A DNA stretch of 49,797 nucleotides, taken from an uncultured Anaerolineae bacterium. Its GTDB lineage: Bacteria; Chloroflexota; Anaerolineae; Aggregatilineales; Phototrophicaceae. A model generated the notes under the pieces. That model worked only from the letters and a program-made list of their open reading frames with translations, was not told where the DNA came from and did no database searches. The stretch is from NCBI GenBank assembly GCA_937944445.1, contig CALDYP010000060.1, positions 1 to 49,797 on the forward strand, given 5' to 3'. Every line of letters begins with the position of its first letter. Within the stretch, counting starts at the first letter, position 1. Positions 41,430 through 49,726 of this stretch are shown here, piece after piece. A program made the position numbers and the translations under genes.

Positions 41430-43288
41430 TGCGGTGGTGGTTTCTCATCCTGCTGGCGGGGCTGGCGGGCTGCCTGCCTGACCCTGACGCCCTGCCGACG
41501 CTGGCCGCGCTGCCGCCGACGCCGCCCGGCCAGCTCATCCCGCTGGCCTTCTGGGAGACGCAGCCGGGCCGCGTGGACGCGCAGACGCGCCTTACCTACG
41601 TCTTGAACGCCGAGGCAGGCGACAGCATCCGTGTCGGGGCCGTCTCGACGGGCGCGCCGCTCACATTGGAGTTGATCGACATCAACGGAACCGTGCTGGC
41701 GAGCGGGCGCAGCGTTGAGGCGCGCCTGCCCGCGGCGGGCCTCTATCGCGTCGTCGTCCGCGCCGAGGGCGTCAGTGAGTACGTCATCGGCCTGAGCTAC
41801 ACCGACCGCCCCAACCCCAACCAGCCCACGCCGATCAGCATCGTGATCGGCGTGCCGACCCCCACCCCTGACACGGACGAGCGTGGCGTGTTCGTCAGCG
41901 ATCTGATGAGCGGCCAGCCGGTGACGGGGGCGCTCACCGCGCGCGAACCCGCTCACCTCTACCGTGTGACGCTGCGGGCCGGGCAGTTCTTCTCGCTGGT
42001 GATGAGCCGCGTCAGCGGGACGACTGACCCCTACCTGCGCCTGTTCGGGCCGGATGATCGCTTGATCGCCGAGGACGACAACGCCGGCGGCAACCGCAGC
42101 GCGCGCCTGCTCAACGTCCGCGCGGACGTGGCGGGCGTGTATCTCGTGCAGGCCAGCGGGCGCGGCACGTTCGGCGAGTATCGGTTGGATCTCACCGCTG
42201 AGTTCGTCACCCCCGCGCCCGACCCCACGCCGACCCCGCCGCCGCTCGCCCTGACGCCCTACGCCACGCCTACGTTAGCGCCGCTGGCCACGGGGCGCGT
42301 GCGCTTGGTCGATCATGTGCCGTTCTTGGGCAGCATCACCACCCCGCGCGGCTTTCAAGAGTATTCGTTCTTTGCGGAGGCCGGGCAAGGCGTGAGCGTC
42401 GGCGTGACGCCCTTCGGCACGAGCGGCATCCGCCCGATGTTCGACATCTTCGACCCCGACGGGGCGCTCATCGCCAGCGCGCGCAGCAGCAGCGCCAACG
42501 ACCGCGGCAGCGCCAGCCTGCCCCTGCTGCGCCTGCCGCAGACCGGCGTCTATCTGGTGATCGTCACGGGCGAGGACAACAGCATCGGCGCGTTTACCGT
42601 CTCTTACGGGGTGGGCGCGTCGCGGCTGGACAACTTCAAAGGCTCAGCGCCGTCTGAAAGCCGCCTGACCAGCACCTTGACGAACAAGGGCATCCGCGAC
42701 GTGTGGACGGTCACGCTGCAAGCGGGCGACATCATCACCGTTGCCGTCAGCAGTGCCGATGGCGTGCTGGACCCGTTCGTAGAACTGACCGACCTTGAGG
42801 GCGTGCCCCTCGCGGCGGACGACAACGCCGGCGGCGGGCTAAACGCTTTGCTGCGCAGCGTCCCGATCGAGCGCAGCGGCCAGTACTTGATCCGCGTGCG
42901 GGCGGCGCGCGGCGACCAAGTCGGCGGCTATCAACTGCTGTGGCGCTACGTCAACCTCGCCAACCCTGCCGAGTCCAACGCCCGTGAGACGACTCTGCTG
43001 CAAGTCGACGGCACGATCCGCCTGAACGAGTACGAGTTCTACCGCTTCTACGGCCTAGAGGGGCAGACGATCCACGTCACGGTGCGCCCGCGCGCGGGCA
43101 GCCAGCTCGACCCCGTGGCGGTGCTCTTCGACCCGACCGGCCAGCCGCTGGCCGAGGGCGACGACGACGACGGCCTGAACCCGTCCTTCAGCGTGACGCT
43201 GCCGGTCAACGGCACGTATACCCTGCGCGTCAACGGCTATCTGACTGAAGGCGATTTCACCGCGCGGGTCAAGTGGCGCTTTCAATGA
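41426..43288 (+). CDS. Lipoprotein with five pre-peptidase-like beta-sandwich repeats
   Basis: 620 residues from ATG 41426. The lipoprotein signal is [16 protein letters not shown], followed by a short Thr/Pro spacer. Five related beta-sandwich repeats follow, each carrying the PPC-domain rhythm: a DxF/Y or D-P-x-x-x-L-x-D segment ([60 protein letters not shown]), an NAGG-type loop and a closing G-x-Y-x-(L/I)-x-V strand ([27 protein letters not shown]). The first and third repeats are more divergent. Such repeats are thought to bind or anchor at the cell surface. Coupled to the preceding lipoprotein gene, so the two may form one surface complex. Confidence 0.82.
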   Translation: MMRWWFLILLAGLAGCLPDPDALPTLAALPPTPPGQLIPLAFWETQPGRVDAQTRLTYVLNAEAGDSIRVGAVSTGAPLTLELIDINGTVLASGRSVEARLPAAGLYRVVVRAEGVSEYVIGLSYTDRPNPNQPTPISIVIGVPTPTPDTDERGVFVSDLMSGQPVTGALTAREPAHLYRVTLRAGQFFSLVMSRVSGTTDPYLRLFGPDDRLIAEDDNAGGNRSARLLNVRADVAGVYLVQASGRGTFGEYRLDLTAEFVTPAPDPTPTPPPLALTPYATPTLAPLATGRVRLVDHVPFLGSITTPRGFQEYSFFAEAGQGVSVGVTPFGTSGIRPMFDIFDPDGALIASARSSSANDRGSASLPLLRLPQTGVYLVIVTGEDNSIGAFTVSYGVGASRLDNFKGSAPSESRLTSTLTNKGIRDVWTVTLQAGDIITVAVSSADGVLDPFVELTDLEGVPLAADDNAGGGLNALLRSVPIERSGQYLIRVRAARGDQVGGYQLLWRYVNLANPAESNARETTLLQVDGTIRLNEYEFYRFYGLEGQTIHVTVRPRAGSQLDPVAVLFDPTGQPLAEGDDDDGLNPSFSVTLPVNGTYTLRVNGYLTEGDFTARVKWRFQ

Positions 43289-43360
43289 GCGCATCGGCTT
43301 ACGTCACGCTGTGAACTGCCGCGGCTTCAACGATCCTGTGCCCCTATCGCGCGCAGTATC

Positions 43361-43369
43361 TGCTATAAT
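43361..43369 (+). promoter_or_regulatory. Extended -10 promoter of the cyclase operon
   Basis: TGCTATAAT is a perfect extended -10 (TGn plus TATAAT), 36 bases before ATG 43405. There is no good -35, as is common for extended -10 promoters. It would drive the two cyclase genes and the reductoisomerase-like gene. Confidence 0.6.
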
Positions 43370-43404
43370 CGCGCCAACTTAGACACACGCCGTGGATAGC
43401 AGTT

Positions 43405-45159
43405 ATGGCCACCCCTCAATCTGACATGCGCATCATGGCGGAGCTGCAGCGCGGGCAAGCGCTGTTGACGCAGACCCTGCACACGCTCAACGTTCAACGC
43501 GACGCGCTGCGCGTGCGCGGGGTGGCGCTCCCGTCCACTGTCGTCGGGCATCTGAACGCCCTGCAAGACGAGTTCGAACGCTTGGAAACGCTCATCGTAG
43601 AAGAACAGACCGAGCTAGGCCAACTGCGCGCGCTGGCGCAGATGTCCGCGGCGATCACAACTTCGCTCGACATCGACACCGTGTTGAAAGAGGCGATGGA
43701 CATCATCATCACGCTGACCAAAGCCGAGCGCGGCTACATCGTGCTGTACGACGCGGCGTCTCAGTCGTTTGAGGTGCGCATCCAGCGCGAGGATGCCCTG
43801 CTGAGCGGCGCAGCACGCGGCGCGTCCCCGTCGATCAGCACGACCATCCTGCAAGAGGTCATCAGCACGGGTCAGCCGCTCTTGGTGGACAACGCCTACA
43901 AAGACGAGCGCCTCGCGGGCGGGGCCAGCATCGCCAACTTTGCGCTGCGCTCAGTGTTGTGTGTGCCGCTCACCTACCGCGATCAAGTGATCGGCGTGGT
44001 GTACGTTGACAATCGCATGCAAGCGGGCGTGTTCACCCAACGCGAGCTGACGATGCTCACAGCGTTCTCTAGCACGGCGGCGGTGGCCATCGCCAACGCG
44101 ATGTACTACGCTGAGATTCAGGCGCTGCTCAACGACATCTTGCAGGTCAAAGAGCTGATGAGCAGCATTTTCGCGTCCATCAGCAGCGGCGTGATTGCCA
44201 CCGACGCCCACAACCACGTGACGACCTTCAACCGCGCCGCCGCTGACATGCTCCACGTGGACGAGGCGCGCGTCTTGCAGCAGCCGCTGACGAATGCCCT
44301 GCCACACCTGACGACCGCCATTCAAGACGATCTGGCAGCCGTCCGCCAGACAGGCCAACCCGTGCAGCATGAGGGGCTGATCGACGTGCCCGGGCGCGGG
44401 GAAGTGGTCATCAGCCTGAGCATCAACCCGCTGTATGACAGCGTCGGCCAGCCGCAAGGCGTCGCGCTGGTGCTGGACGACCTGACCGAGGAGCGCGAGC
44501 GCGAGGCACAGCTCTCGACCATCAAAACCTACCTGCCGCCTGAAATGGTCGACAACATTCAGGCCATCAGCAGCCTTGCGCTGGGCGGCGAAAGCCGTGA
44601 AGTCACCTGCATGTTCGTAGAAGTGCGCGGCCTGCACACCTTGAAGGACAGCCACCCGCGCGAGGTGCTGGCGCTGCTGAACGAGTATTTCGCGCTGGCG
44701 ACGGAGGCGATCAACGGCGCGGGCGGCATCATCGATAAGTACATGGGCACGGAGATTATGGCGCTGTTCAACACCCAGTTGAACCCCCAGCCTGACCACG
44801 CTGCGCGCGCAGTCAAGGCTGCTTTGACGATGCGCGAGCGTTTTGTCGCGTGGTATCGTGACCATCAGATCGACCCGCAGCCGCATTACTACCGCATCGG
44901 GATGCACACGGGGGTGGCGACGCTGGGCAACGTTGGGAACATCCTGCGCCGCGACTTTACCGCCATCGGCGACACGATCAACTTGGCCAAGCGCGTCGAA
45001 GAGAATACCCCCTACGGCGCAATCCTGCTGACTGCGGCCACGCACGCCCAGATTCAAGCAGCGCCCCAGTCCGTATCAGTGCGCTTTGAGCCGCGCGGCA
45101 GCCTGAAAGCCAAAGGCCGCGCCGAGGCCACCCCGATCTACGAGGTATACCGCGCATGA
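43405..45159 (+). CDS. GAF-PAS-class III cyclase, C2-like (metal-site deficient)
   Basis: 584 residues. An N-terminal coiled coil (about 1-75) is followed by a GAF domain (about 80-235; LRSVLCVPLTYRDQVIGVVY), a PAS domain (about 250-365; IFASISSGVIATDAHNHVTT) and a class III cyclase domain (about 395-584). In the cyclase domain the first metal Asp is Glu406 (MFVEVRGL), the second is Thr449 (DKYMGTEIM), while adenine-contact Lys445 and Thr519 and the transition-state Asn526 and Arg530 (DTINLAKR) are kept. It resembles a C2 half-site. Its stop overlaps the next cyclase gene by ATGA. Predicted to be inactive alone and active with its neighbour. Cytosolic. Confidence 0.85.
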   Translation: MATPQSDMRIMAELQRGQALLTQTLHTLNVQRDALRVRGVALPSTVVGHLNALQDEFERLETLIVEEQTELGQLRALAQMSAAITTSLDIDTVLKEAMDIIITLTKAERGYIVLYDAASQSFEVRIQREDALLSGAARGASPSISTTILQEVISTGQPLLVDNAYKDERLAGGASIANFALRSVLCVPLTYRDQVIGVVYVDNRMQAGVFTQRELTMLTAFSSTAAVAIANAMYYAEIQALLNDILQVKELMSSIFASISSGVIATDAHNHVTTFNRAAADMLHVDEARVLQQPLTNALPHLTTAIQDDLAAVRQTGQPVQHEGLIDVPGRGEVVISLSINPLYDSVGQPQGVALVLDDLTEEREREAQLSTIKTYLPPEMVDNIQAISSLALGGESREVTCMFVEVRGLHTLKDSHPREVLALLNEYFALATEAINGAGGIIDKYMGTEIMALFNTQLNPQPDHAARAVKAALTMRERFVAWYRDHQIDPQPHYYRIGMHTGVATLGNVGNILRRDFTAIGDTINLAKRVEENTPYGAILLTAATHAQIQAAPQSVSVRFEPRGSLKAKGRAEATPIYEVYRA

Positions 45160-46967
45160 GCGACCTCCAAACCCAGATCCTTCCTAATGCCGGCTCGGCA
45201 ACCCTCGTGCGCCACATGCGCCAGCGCGTCTCAGACGCGATGCAAGTGCTGCGCAGCCAAGCCGATCTGCTGCGCCAGCGCGGGGTCACGCTCGATTCGG
45301 CGTCGATAGAGACGTTGAGCGCGCTCAAGGCGCAGTTCGACCAGTTAGAGACCGCCGCAGTCAACCGACAAGCTGAGTTGAACTCGCTGCGGGCTTTGGC
45401 GCGCACGGCGGCCCTCATCAGCAGTTCCCTGCGCACCGATGACGTGCTCAACCAAGTGATGGACACCGTCATCCAGATCACGCAAGCTGAGCGCGGCTAC
45501 ATCATGCTGCGCGATGAACACGGCGAGCTGGCGTTCCGCGTGGCGCGTGGCATCGACCTCGAGGAGATGCGCGACGACGGCAGCAGTGGCCGCGTCGTCA
45601 GCTTGTCGATCGTGCGCCAAGTTGTGGAAACAGGCCAACCGATCCTGACCGACAACGCCAGCGCCGACCCCAACTACAACAGCAACCTGTCGATTGCAGG
45701 CTTTCAACTGCGCAGCATCTTAGCCGTGCCGCTCATCCTGCGTGAACAGGTGATCGGCGTCGTCTATGCCGATAACCGCATCGTCAGCGGCTTGTTCAAA
45801 CCAGCAGACGTAGACCTGCTCATGGCGTTCGCCGGGCAGGCCGCCGTCGCCATCGAGAACGCCCGTTTGATCGAAGCAACCCAGCAGCGCCTTGCCGAGG
45901 CCACTGCCATCCGCGACCGCATGGACAACATCTTCACCTCGATCGTCAGCGGCATCATCACGCTCAACTTTGACGGTCAGGTGATCGTGTGCAACGCCGC
46001 CGCCGAGCGCATCCTCGGCTGTGAGCTGATCGGTCAGCGCCTGCTTGACCTCATTCCAGACGCAGATAGCCTCATCGCCAGCACGTTGAGCGCCGTACAG
46101 CAGACGATGCAGGCCACCAGCGTGGAGTGCCACCCTCACGTGGCAGGAGAACCGCGCTTCTGGCGCGTCAGCGTGTCGCCGCTGCGCTTCGAGAGCGGGC
46201 AGGCGTTGGGCTTGGCGCTGGTGTTGGACGACTTGACAGAGGTCACCCAGCGCGAGCAGCAGCTCAAAGAAGTGCAGCGCTATCTGCCCGCGGGCTTGGT
46301 GAAAAAAGCGCGCGACCTCGACACGGGCGCGCAAGAGCGCTTGATTACCGCCATCTTCTGCGACGTGCGCGGCTTCACCACCTTCAGCGAGCGCTTACAG
46401 CCGCAGGCGCTCATGACGATCATCAACCGCTATCTAGGGTTGGCCAGCGACGCGATCAACTTTGTGGAAGGCGTCGTCGATAAGTACATGGGCGACGCCG
46501 TCACCGGGATGTTCAACACCCAGTTGAACCCGCAAGACGACCACGCGCGGCGCGCCGTGCAGGCAGCCCTCCAGTTGATGAGCGACCTGCGCGCGCAGCA
46601 CGAGGTCATGCCAGAGGATCAGCGTCTGTTCTACGGCATCGGCATCCACACTGGGCCGGCCGTCTTGGGCGTTGTGGGCGGGCAAACGCGCAAAGAGTTC
46701 ACCGCTATCGGCGAGGCGAGCGACATCGCCAAATACCTGCAAGAGCAGGCCGGCAAAGGCGAGATCATCATCAGCGGCACGACGCATGAACTGGTCAAAG
46801 ATGTGTACGAGTGCGAACCAATGAACCAACTGCCGCGCCCTAAAGCTGGCTATGAACACATCGCCTGTTACCGCGTGCTGCGGCGGCGCAAAGGAGCACA
46901 TTCCTCGTTTATTGACGATGAACTGCGCGCGCTGCTGAGCGCCCCCTCATCGGACGACACCCTATGA
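45156..46967 (+). CDS. GAF-PAS-class III cyclase, C1-like (Asn/Arg deficient)
   Basis: 603 residues, same layout as its neighbour: coiled coil (about 20-75), GAF (about 85-240; LRSILAVPLILREQVIGVVY), PAS (about 255-365) and cyclase domain (about 390-575). Here both metal-binding aspartates are kept (Asp403 in FCDVRGFTTF, Asp447 in DKYMGDAVTG), but the transition-state Asn and Arg are Asp523 and Tyr527 (EASDIAKYLQ). This matches a C1 half-site. Shared oddities with the preceding protein, such as FNTQLNPQ after the second metal motif, point to tandem duplication. ATGA overlaps at both ends. GAF ligands (redox, cyclic nucleotide, light) cannot be read from sequence. Confidence 0.85.
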   Translation: MSDLQTQILPNAGSATLVRHMRQRVSDAMQVLRSQADLLRQRGVTLDSASIETLSALKAQFDQLETAAVNRQAELNSLRALARTAALISSSLRTDDVLNQVMDTVIQITQAERGYIMLRDEHGELAFRVARGIDLEEMRDDGSSGRVVSLSIVRQVVETGQPILTDNASADPNYNSNLSIAGFQLRSILAVPLILREQVIGVVYADNRIVSGLFKPADVDLLMAFAGQAAVAIENARLIEATQQRLAEATAIRDRMDNIFTSIVSGIITLNFDGQVIVCNAAAERILGCELIGQRLLDLIPDADSLIASTLSAVQQTMQATSVECHPHVAGEPRFWRVSVSPLRFESGQALGLALVLDDLTEVTQREQQLKEVQRYLPAGLVKKARDLDTGAQERLITAIFCDVRGFTTFSERLQPQALMTIINRYLGLASDAINFVEGVVDKYMGDAVTGMFNTQLNPQDDHARRAVQAALQLMSDLRAQHEVMPEDQRLFYGIGIHTGPAVLGVVGGQTRKEFTAIGEASDIAKYLQEQAGKGEIIISGTTHELVKDVYECEPMNQLPRPKAGYEHIACYRVLRRRKGAHSSFIDDELRALLSAPSSDDTL

Positions 46968-47959
46968 ACATCTTCACTGAACGCGACGCCGACCTGTCGA
47001 TCTTGCTCGGGCGCACAGTGGGCATCTTGGGCTATGGCCATTTGGGGCGGCCCGTGGCGTGGAACCTACGCGACAGCGGCGTAGACGTGCGCATCGGCTG
47101 TCGTGAGCGCAACAGCGACAGCTTCAACCGCGCCATCGACGACGGCTTCCTTGTAGGCTTGTATGAGGACATCGCGCAAGAAGCCCCGATCAAGTGGCTG
47201 ATGCTGCCTGAAGAAGTGATGCCGCAGGTCTACATGGAGCGGGTGTTCCCGCACCTGCGCCGAGGCGACACGCTGGCCTTTGCCAGCGGCTACAACCTCA
47301 CCTTTGGCTTTGTCGAGCCGCCCCCCACCGTCGATGTGGTGATGATCGCGCCGCGCATCGGCGCAGACAGCGTGCGCGAGCGCTTTCTTGATGGGCGCGG
47401 CTTCTACAGCATGGTCGCCGTCGGCCAAGACACGACCAGCGCCGCATGGGCCACCTGCTTAGCGCTGGCGCGCGCCGCCGGCATGCTCAAGCGCGGCGCG
47501 GTTGAGGTGACGGTTGAACAGGAAGCCCACCTTGATCTGTTCCTCCAGCAGGCCATCATCCCCGCCGTCTACCACATCTTCACCACCGCCGCCCAAGTGC
47601 TGAGCGACGCCGGCTACCCCGACGAAGCCGCCATGATGGATCTCTACATCAGCGGGGAACTCAACGAGGTCATCAACCGTGCCGAGCGCGAGGGGCTGCT
47701 GCACGCGGTGCGCAAAGCGACCTCCACGGCGCAGTTCGGCATGCTGACGCGCTTAGAACGCTACCAAGACATGCCGATGCAGCGCATTATGACGACCATC
47801 CTGCGCGACATCCGCAGCGGCGCGTTCGCCAGCGAGTGGCAGCGCGAGAACGCCGACGGCCAACCGCGCCTGCGGCGGCTGCTGCGCGCGCAAGAGGCGC
47901 TCGAACTGTGGGAACTCGAGCAGAACACCCTCGAACGGCTCAAACGCGCCTCTGACTAA
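46964..47959 (+). CDS. Ketol-acid reductoisomerase (KARI)-like protein with altered active site
   Basis: 331 residues, KARI size and order: VGILGYGHLGRPVAWNLRDS (Rossmann), LPEEVMPQVYMERVFPHLRR, GDTLAFASGYNLTFG, then the helical knot domain with AHLDLFLQQA and SGELNEVINRAEREG. Compared with KARI, the catalytic His of AHGFN is Ser108, the Lys of APKGPG is Arg131 and one metal Glu of DLFGEQ is Gln195. The first Glu of the ExxxE pair is Tyr228, while Asp191 and Glu232 remain. Magnesium binding is therefore probably broken and branched-chain synthesis unlikely. No other ilv gene is nearby. Its start overlaps the cyclase stop (ATGA), suggesting a role with that signalling pair. Confidence 0.75.
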   Translation: MNIFTERDADLSILLGRTVGILGYGHLGRPVAWNLRDSGVDVRIGCRERNSDSFNRAIDDGFLVGLYEDIAQEAPIKWLMLPEEVMPQVYMERVFPHLRRGDTLAFASGYNLTFGFVEPPPTVDVVMIAPRIGADSVRERFLDGRGFYSMVAVGQDTTSAAWATCLALARAAGMLKRGAVEVTVEQEAHLDLFLQQAIIPAVYHIFTTAAQVLSDAGYPDEAAMMDLYISGELNEVINRAEREGLLHAVRKATSTAQFGMLTRLERYQDMPMQRIMTTILRDIRSGAFASEWQRENADGQPRLRRLLRAQEALELWELEQNTLERLKRASD

Positions 47960-49353
47960 GGACGGATGCGATACTCGGCGCTCAGCGGGCCAACGATCCC
48001 GTTCGGGCCGCGGGCGGCAATCGCCACCCCCGCGTAGAAGCGGAAACCGTCCCAGTCGATGCTCGTGCCCGACCATTCGATCTGCTGATCAAAGCGCAGT
48101 GAGCCGGGCGCGCGCAGCGCGATGATGTACCCCGTCGCGTCTGGAATCGGTTCCCACAACAGCGTGCTGCGCCCCCCGCCGATGTCGCGCAGGCTGATGT
48201 TGCGCGGCGGGCGCGGCCCATCGGAGTAAGCGCTCACCACCATCAAGATCGACTCCACCGAGCGGCGGAAGTACTCCGGCTCGATGTATTCAATCGTGTC
48301 GGTGGGGTCGGCGTTGGTCTTCTCTTCAAGGGCTTGGATGAAGCGAATGGCCGGGTAGCCCACCTCTGAGAATGAGAAGTGATCGCCGTAGCGGTTCTCA
48401 CGGTCGATGGCGTTCTCCACGATCATCTTGATCGGCAGGCCAGTCGTGAAGCTGATGAACTCGGCTGTGCGCGCCATGTGGCGGCTGATCGAGGTCTCGT
48501 TGGGGCCATCGCTGAAGATGCGCAGCTCGGTATCGTTCACGTTGCCGCGGCGGTCGTTGGCGTTGCCGATGCCGTCGATGTTGAACATGCCGATCACGTC
48601 CACGCGCTGCTCGACGAGGTAGCGCGCAAAGGCGATGCTGCCGCGCCGCCCGACTTCCTCGGCGCTGAAGGCGACCAGCATGATCGACGAGCGGTGCGGC
48701 TTGGCGGAGAGGATGCGCGCGATTTCGAGGATGGCGGCGACGCCCGTCGCGTTGTCGTTCGCCCCCGGGGCGTAGGCCGTGCCGCTGTCCATCGGCTGGC
48801 CGATGCTGTCGTAGTGCGCGCCCACGACGACCGTCCCTGCGCCCGGCTCCGTCCCTTGAATGACGGCCACCACGTTGTACTGGCGGGTCGTCATGCCAGC
48901 GTAGGTCACTTGGAACTCTTGATCAAAGGTGTACAAGCGACCGTTCGACATCTGTTGAATGGCGCGGAACTGCGCGCTGATATACTCACGGGCCGCACCG
49001 ATGCCCTGTGTAGGTGAACTCTGCGTGCTGTTGACGTGGCGCGTGTAGAAGTTTTGCAGCGTCTGAACGTGCACCATGAGCCGATCCAGCTCGACTGCGC
49101 CGACCAGCGCAGCCACTTCGCGGGCGGGGTCAGCGATGGGCGTGCTGATGTTGGCTGGGACGATGGTCGCTTGCTGGGCAAAGGTGGTTTGATCGCCGCT
49201 GAAGCCCAGCGTCGGCGGGGGTGTGGCGCTGGCGCGCGGCACGATGGTTGGCGGTCGCACTGCTTCCGATGTGCCGAGGTTGCACGCCAGCAGCATGAGC
49301 AGCGCGCCCACCCCAGCAAGGGCAAGTCTGAAGGCAGGTGGTAAGTGTCTCAT
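47956..49353 (-). CDS. M28-family aminopeptidase-like lipoprotein
   Basis: 465 residues from ATG 49353. Lipoprotein signal with lipobox LLAC (ALAGVGALLMLLACNLGTS), then a short Pro/Thr spacer. Metal motifs: VVVGAHYDSIG (His), PGANDNATGVAAILEIARIL (bridging Asp), MLVAFSAEEVGRRGS (catalytic and metal Glu) and MFNIDGIGN (Asp). The last metal histidine, usually H-T-x-x-D-T, falls in KTNADPTDTIEYIEP with no His, so metal 2 may be damaged. A C-terminal fibronectin-III-like domain follows (about 380-465). Its stop overlaps the convergent KARI-like stop. Extracellular peptidase or peptide-binding protein. A -10 element right in front suggests leaderless translation. Confidence 0.82.
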   Translation of the reverse strand: MRHLPPAFRLALAGVGALLMLLACNLGTSEAVRPPTIVPRASATPPPTLGFSGDQTTFAQQATIVPANISTPIADPAREVAALVGAVELDRLMVHVQTLQNFYTRHVNSTQSSPTQGIGAAREYISAQFRAIQQMSNGRLYTFDQEFQVTYAGMTTRQYNVVAVIQGTEPGAGTVVVGAHYDSIGQPMDSGTAYAPGANDNATGVAAILEIARILSAKPHRSSIMLVAFSAEEVGRRGSIAFARYLVEQRVDVIGMFNIDGIGNANDRRGNVNDTELRIFSDGPNETSISRHMARTAEFISFTTGLPIKMIVENAIDRENRYGDHFSFSEVGYPAIRFIQALEEKTNADPTDTIEYIEPEYFRRSVESILMVVSAYSDGPRPPRNISLRDIGGGRSTLLWEPIPDATGYIIALRAPGSLRFDQQIEWSGTSIDWDGFRFYAGVAIAARGPNGIVGPLSAEYRIRP

Positions 49354-49360
49354 GCCGCGC

Positions 49361-49369
49361 ATTCTAGCA
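49361..49369 (-). promoter_or_regulatory. Extended -10 immediately before the M28 gene (leaderless candidate)
   Basis: On the minus strand TGCTAGAAT (extended -10) ends 7 bases before ATG 49353, so the transcript would begin at or next to the start codon. No Shine-Dalgarno sequence is present. The next ATG upstream (49362) lies inside this element and is therefore a poor start. Confidence 0.42.
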
Positions 49370-49500
49370 CGGGATGCCCAAAAAGAAAGAGACCGTAACG
49401 AGAGACGTTGCCATCTCATCGGGCAAGCGTAGGGTGAGCAGTAACCAGATTGAGGGAAAAATCCGAGAGTGATCAGAAAGATGTTTTCTCTCCTCCTCAC

Positions 49501-49563
49501 GGACACGGCAGGCCGTGTCCCTACGTAATTCCCCCCTCTGCAGGGACAGCACCTGCGCTGTCC
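49501..49563. repeat. Two short palindromic elements in the last intergenic region
   Basis: GGACACGG/CCGTGTCC (49501-49520, 8-bp stem, 4-base loop) and GGACAGC/GCTGTCC (49544-49563, 7-bp stem, 6-base loop) are similar in size and base composition, and each is followed by TACG or GTAT. They resemble small palindromic dispersed repeats. The remainder of the 373-base gap (49354-49726) shows no gene besides the promoter at 49361. Confidence 0.5.
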
Positions 49564-49726
49564 GTATTGTCCATCTCACTGCCGAGACGACAGTCTGAAA
49601 TTAGCCACTCTCCATCTAAGAAATCCACTTGAACCCGTTGACCGAGTTCACAACATCCAAATTCGACGCGCGGATCAACACCCGTTACACTACACACGAT
49701 CCACGAGGACAAGGACATCTCTCAAC

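Noticed and set aside
46964-47959. ilvC (true ketol-acid reductoisomerase)
   Set aside because: Catalytic His and two of the metal residues are replaced and no other ilv genes are nearby.
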